Translations under genes and position numbers: made by a program
Notes under the pieces: generated by a model
What the model was told of the DNA's origin: nothing
The model's input: the letters and a program-made list of their open reading frames with translations, nothing else
The model's database searches: none
From: Nemertoderma westbladi
Lineage: Eukaryota > Xenacoelomorpha > Nemertodermatida > Nemertodermatidae
Direction of reading: 5' to 3'
DNA length: 53,859 nucleotides
Assembly: GCA_032718475.1 (NCBI GenBank)
Contig: JAUCBJ010008148.1
Coordinates: 1-53,859, forward strand
Shown here: piece by piece, positions 51,225-53,859 of the stretch
Numbering within the stretch: the stretch's first letter is position 1
How the letters are laid out: each line of letters begins with the position of its first letter

Positions 51225-52175
51225 AGATTTAATCGGTCTGCCGCTATACGACGAAATTTCTGAAAGTGAGATCCGTCTCTCATTTCGTTATCCGTTATTC
51301 AAGATGAAACTTGGCCGATGTACGTATGTACTATTCATCCATAGGCTGTGCCTTTGTGGGGCTGGAGACCCTAATCCATCTTCAGTTCTCACTATACCGC
51401 TAGAGTCAGAAATGTCTGAATAGAAATGAAAGAGGTAAAAAGTGATTAGGCGAAATCTGCTTAAAATTTGCTAATACAGTAATACTTTCGAATTAGTACT
51501 TAAATTAAATTTAAGTCACGTGCTGCGCGAAGGCCCCACTTCGTGTATGGTATACCCATTGTTAGGACTACTCAGTTTAAGTATTTAGGCTATATTTTAC
51601 ACGAAACCCGAGATGATGATTTTGATATAAAGAGGGCTACGCGCGGACTCTACGCGCGCGCTAACTCGTTAATACGTAAATATTCCCTGTGCTCTACAAC
51701 TGTAAAGCGTCTATTATTTATTTCATTTATAACTCCGCTATATTGCAATGCACTTTGGTGTCGTTTAAATTATTCAGATTCTGTATACAATCGTCTTAAA
51801 GTAGCGTATAATAAGGCAGCACGTTTATTTTTCAAAATACCGTTTAGGTCTAGCATGTCATTATTTTTTGGGATGAACAATATCCCAATGTTCACTCATT
51901 TACGTGCTCAATCAATTGACAGCATAACTAGAAGGTTGGACTCAAGTGATAGCTCAGTTATTGCTATTGTTAACAATTGTATTACTGGCTCCCGGTGGAA
52001 ATCAATGCGTACTATTTATTAATAATATTGTGCTACTTACATACATATTTAGTTCATTTAAATAAATAATTATTTTACTGTAGGACCATTGCTTATGTCC
52101 AGCAATTCGTTTTGTTGATACAAATTTATTGTTTTGGATGGATTAAAGAATATAATAATAATAATAATAATAATA

Positions 52176-52484
52176 ATATCCCTGTAGTTAGGCCCATGCC
52201 CACTTTTTATATCTCACCACGTATCTTTTATTACAGTCGCTGCCATTTATTGCCTCTCAAAGTCTTCTATCCCAGAATGCTACTGCTACACTGTTCGGCT
52301 GACCATCAATTATATCTTGTATAATAAAGTTCAAAAACCAGACAAATTCTAGAGGAGCAGACACGCCCACCCACCCCCCCCCCCCCACCCCACCTCCAAC
52401 CCATCAATTTCCTGTCAGAGTAGCAGGCTATACTAGCTTCGCTATTGTCTGCTACTTCGTCATCATCATCACCTTTATCCAATG
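52176..52484. other. Spacer without recognisable gene
   Basis: It contains a C-run of about 11 (52373-52386 region) and a CATCATCATCA run. Nothing else is recognised. Confidence 0.4.
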
Positions 52485-52612
52485 TTTGTGGGGCGAGCCA
52501 CAAAGTTGGCGGAGCCTAAGCGAATTGACACTGTTAGGGGGTGGGTCAATTTATGCAAATAGTTGTCGTCGTCATCGTCGTCGTCGTCGTCGTTGTCATC
52601 GTCGTCGTCGTT

Positions 52613-52647
<35 letters not shown>

Positions 52648-52978
52648 TACGATTTTGACATGCTAATAACTTTGTCGGATTTAAAGCTGCCAAGTTGAAA
52701 ATTTGTAGGTATCAATATGAGCAAAAGTTGAGATTTTTGAGAGACTTTCAGACACCATCAGTGCAATGGTCTCCCGCTAGAGGGCCACATGTCTAAACAT
52801 TAAATGCCCTCCCATTTCTTTGCTTTTAATCCGTTTAAGCTGAAACTTGGCAGATATGTATTAGACCATTAGCTGTGACTAACGACGACAACTATTTGCA
52901 TAAATTGACCCACCCCCTAACAGTGTCAATTCGCTAAGGCTCCGCCAACTTCGTGCTGCGCGAAGGCCCCACTTCGTG
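52485..52978 (+). mobile_element. 494-bp copy of the TA-flanked element with long inverted ends
   Basis: The left end TTTGTGGGGCGAGCCACAAA, then GTTGGCGGAGCC and GGGGGTGGGTCAATTTATGC, is repeated in reverse complement at 52879-52978 (GCATAAATTGACCCACCCCC, GGCTCCGCCAAC, GGCCCCACTTCGTG), giving inverted repeats of about 90-100 bp. The core is a CGT-run of about 80 bp and one partial 315-bp unit (52647-52880). TA follows at 52979-52980; the left dinucleotide is TG, probably a mutated TA. Confidence 0.85.
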
Positions 52979-53029
52979 TATTGATATGATTGTCTAGGAA
53001 ATTGTTGAATTGAAAATTGAATTGATAAT

Positions 53030-53473
53030 GTTGGGATAAAAATTTTACCGAAGCTTATTTTCACTTATAATAGGTCATTTCATAGGACTATACAAATGAC
53101 GCCCATTGAAGTTAATAAGTTTAATGAAACTGAATTAGTTAATAGATTATATGGGAAATATAGACAAATTAATCACAAGAAAATAAAATTTAAAGTAGTT
53201 GATATAGTACGATTACCTATTGCTCGTACTGCTTTTGCTAAGGGCTATCGAGAACAATGGACTCGTGAATTATTTATTATTCATCGGGTCAGATTGGATA
53301 GAGTACCGGCGGTAATGTTTGATATTAAGGACAGCGCTGGTGCTATAATAAATGGTTCATTTTATTCATACGAACTCCAAAAGGTCCAACCGAGTAGTAA
53401 TATTTATCTTCTGATTGATAAAAATATGGGCAAACTTAAAGAACGGTGCATAATGGGAAAAAATAATATTTAG
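53030..53473 (+). pseudogene. Polinton integrase fragment of the element-B subfamily
   Basis: From about 53040 the DNA matches the element-B integrase at 25993-26145 at roughly nine bases in ten. The protein begins near the end of the catalytic core (LIFTYNRSFHRTIQM) and continues through the SH3-like region (KGYREQWTRELFIIHRVRLDR, GSFYSYELQKV) to a stop at 53473, without a chromodomain. It is a separate copy, since it overlaps the sequence still present in element B. Confidence 0.85.
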
Positions 53474-53789
53474 TCAGATTTATCGGGTCCAAGAAACAAT
53501 CTTGGATACAGCATATTAAATAAGTTTAGGCTTATACTGTATATTAATTCATTGCGCAAATAATGGTCACATATGCGCATAATTAATCAATATTAACTTG
53601 AATGATATTACTATACTATACTGTAAGTCTAATATCTATAGTTCATTCGCTTTAAATATTGATCTCTCGCATATACTGTAGAAGCAATGAACGTGACGAC
53701 AGATGTCTATAATTTAACATTATACATTATGTACGTACAAGCGAGTCAAGTAGAGCAGAGAGCTTAAATAATAAGAATAATGGCCATAG
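53474..53789. other. AT-rich spacer
   Basis: I see no gene or repeat in this stretch. Confidence 0.4.
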
Positions 53790-53859
53790 TGTGACAGGAT
53801 CCGAGAATCCCGATTTATCCGGTAATCTTATTTTACGCGTCCCACCGTGTGAAAAGAGT
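53790..53859 (-). mobile_element. End of a BEL LTR related to element C, cut by the window edge
   Basis: On the - strand the segment reads GGGACGCGTAAAATAAGATT, ACCGGATAAATCGGGATTCT and ends CCTGTCACA. It matches the end of the element-C LTR (GGGACGC...ACCGGATAAATCGGGATCC...CCGTCACA) with several differences. It is an older or related copy in the opposite orientation. Confidence 0.75.

Larger units (their letters stand above)
49621..51545 (+). mobile_element. 1.9 kb TA-flanked non-autonomous element carrying 315-bp satellite repeats
   Basis: TA stands before (49619-49620) and after (51546-51547), and the LINE reading across the two is seamless (ASVY then GIPIV), so the insertion is exact with a TA target. 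The left end CTTGTGGGGCGAGCCACGAA and the right end (reverse complement CACGAAGTGGGGCCTTCGCG) share GTGGGGC. The left end goes on with GGGGGTGGGTCAATTTATGC and a CGT trinucleotide run. There is no transposase. The TA target suggests mobilisation by a Tc1/mariner-type transposase. The core is the tandem repeat annotated separately. Confidence 0.85.
47048..52175 (+). mobile_element. LINE with endonuclease and reverse transcriptase (LINE 4), interrupted twice
   Basis: The copy begins inside the endonuclease near its first motif (YNCNSVRTLSS), so it is 5'-truncated. The frame to about 49045 has FLQEHLLP, IGDFNADLP, WLDHIVCTSS and QDDHMPLFF of an AP-type endonuclease, then reverse transcriptase motifs KTAGPDSISAEH, NYRPVAIATIFSK, FQFGFKKNSGTE and FIDTSKAFDRIEHD. 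A 250-bp insertion follows. Then 49310-49620 has NGVKQGGICSPYFFNVYMDDL and YADD. A 1.9 kb TA-flanked element interrupts at 49621. The rest (51548-52022) has FKYLGYIL and the C-terminal region. The 3' end is an AT-rich UTR and a (AAT)n tail at 52150-52177. CR1/L2-like by motif style. Confidence 0.88.

Overview
The window is eukaryotic and metazoan, almost certainly an invertebrate. Reasons: protein-coding Polinton/Maverick DNA transposons (adintovirus-like), a BEL/Pao LTR retrotransposon, several non-LTR retrotransposons and a tRNA-derived SINE, with microsatellites and an AT-rich background. I see no ordinary host gene. The window reads as a nest of mobile elements inserted into one another. 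The species cannot be named from the sequence.

Region 1 (about 1-17 kb, element A). This is a nearly complete gene set of a Polinton, all on the + strand: a dUTPase-like fragment, protein-primed family-B DNA polymerase, a possible TATA-binding-protein-like gene, a small basic protein, a packaging ATPase, a conserved unknown, a retroviral-type integrase with a chromodomain, two tandem minor-capsid-like paralogues, a conserved unknown with a Cys/His tail, a pVI-like small capsid protein, the double jelly-roll major capsid protein and an adenain-like protease. Replication (polymerase), integration (integrase), capsid building (capsid proteins plus protease) and packaging (ATPase) are all represented. 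The copy is decaying: a 1.8 kb inverted-repeat element sits in the polymerase, and the polymerase, one minor capsid gene, the pVI-like gene and the major capsid gene carry frameshifts.

Region 2 (about 18-29.9 kb, continuing at 44.3-44.9 kb, element B). A second, older and different Polinton is broken into pieces. The polymerase is on +; the integrase, unknown, basic protein, ATPase and RING-finger genes are on -. An RTE-like LINE (itself carrying a nested LINE) lies at the junction, a SINE lies upstream, and a 1 kb insertion splits the RING gene. A further integrase fragment of the same subfamily lies at 53.0-53.5 kb.

Region 3 (29,937-44,267, element C). This is a 14.3 kb BEL/Pao LTR retrotransposon with two 539-bp LTRs differing at only about four sites and a 5-bp target duplication (TACTG), so it is a recent insertion. 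It is GC-rich and unusually large. It has a long extra Gag region read in three frames joined at poly-G tracts, a Gag-Pol reading frame interrupted by single in-frame stops, an array of about 16 short hairpin repeats, and, where an env would sit, an 851-residue ORF with a DEDD-exonuclease-like domain followed by three CCHC zinc knuckles. This third ORF is the most unusual item in the window.

Region 4 (45.5-53.8 kb). Two 5'-truncated LINEs follow one another. The second is interrupted by a 1.9 kb TA-flanked element that contains four perfect-period 315-bp tandem repeats. A short relative of that element lies at 52.5 kb. The window ends in an inverted fragment of a related BEL LTR.
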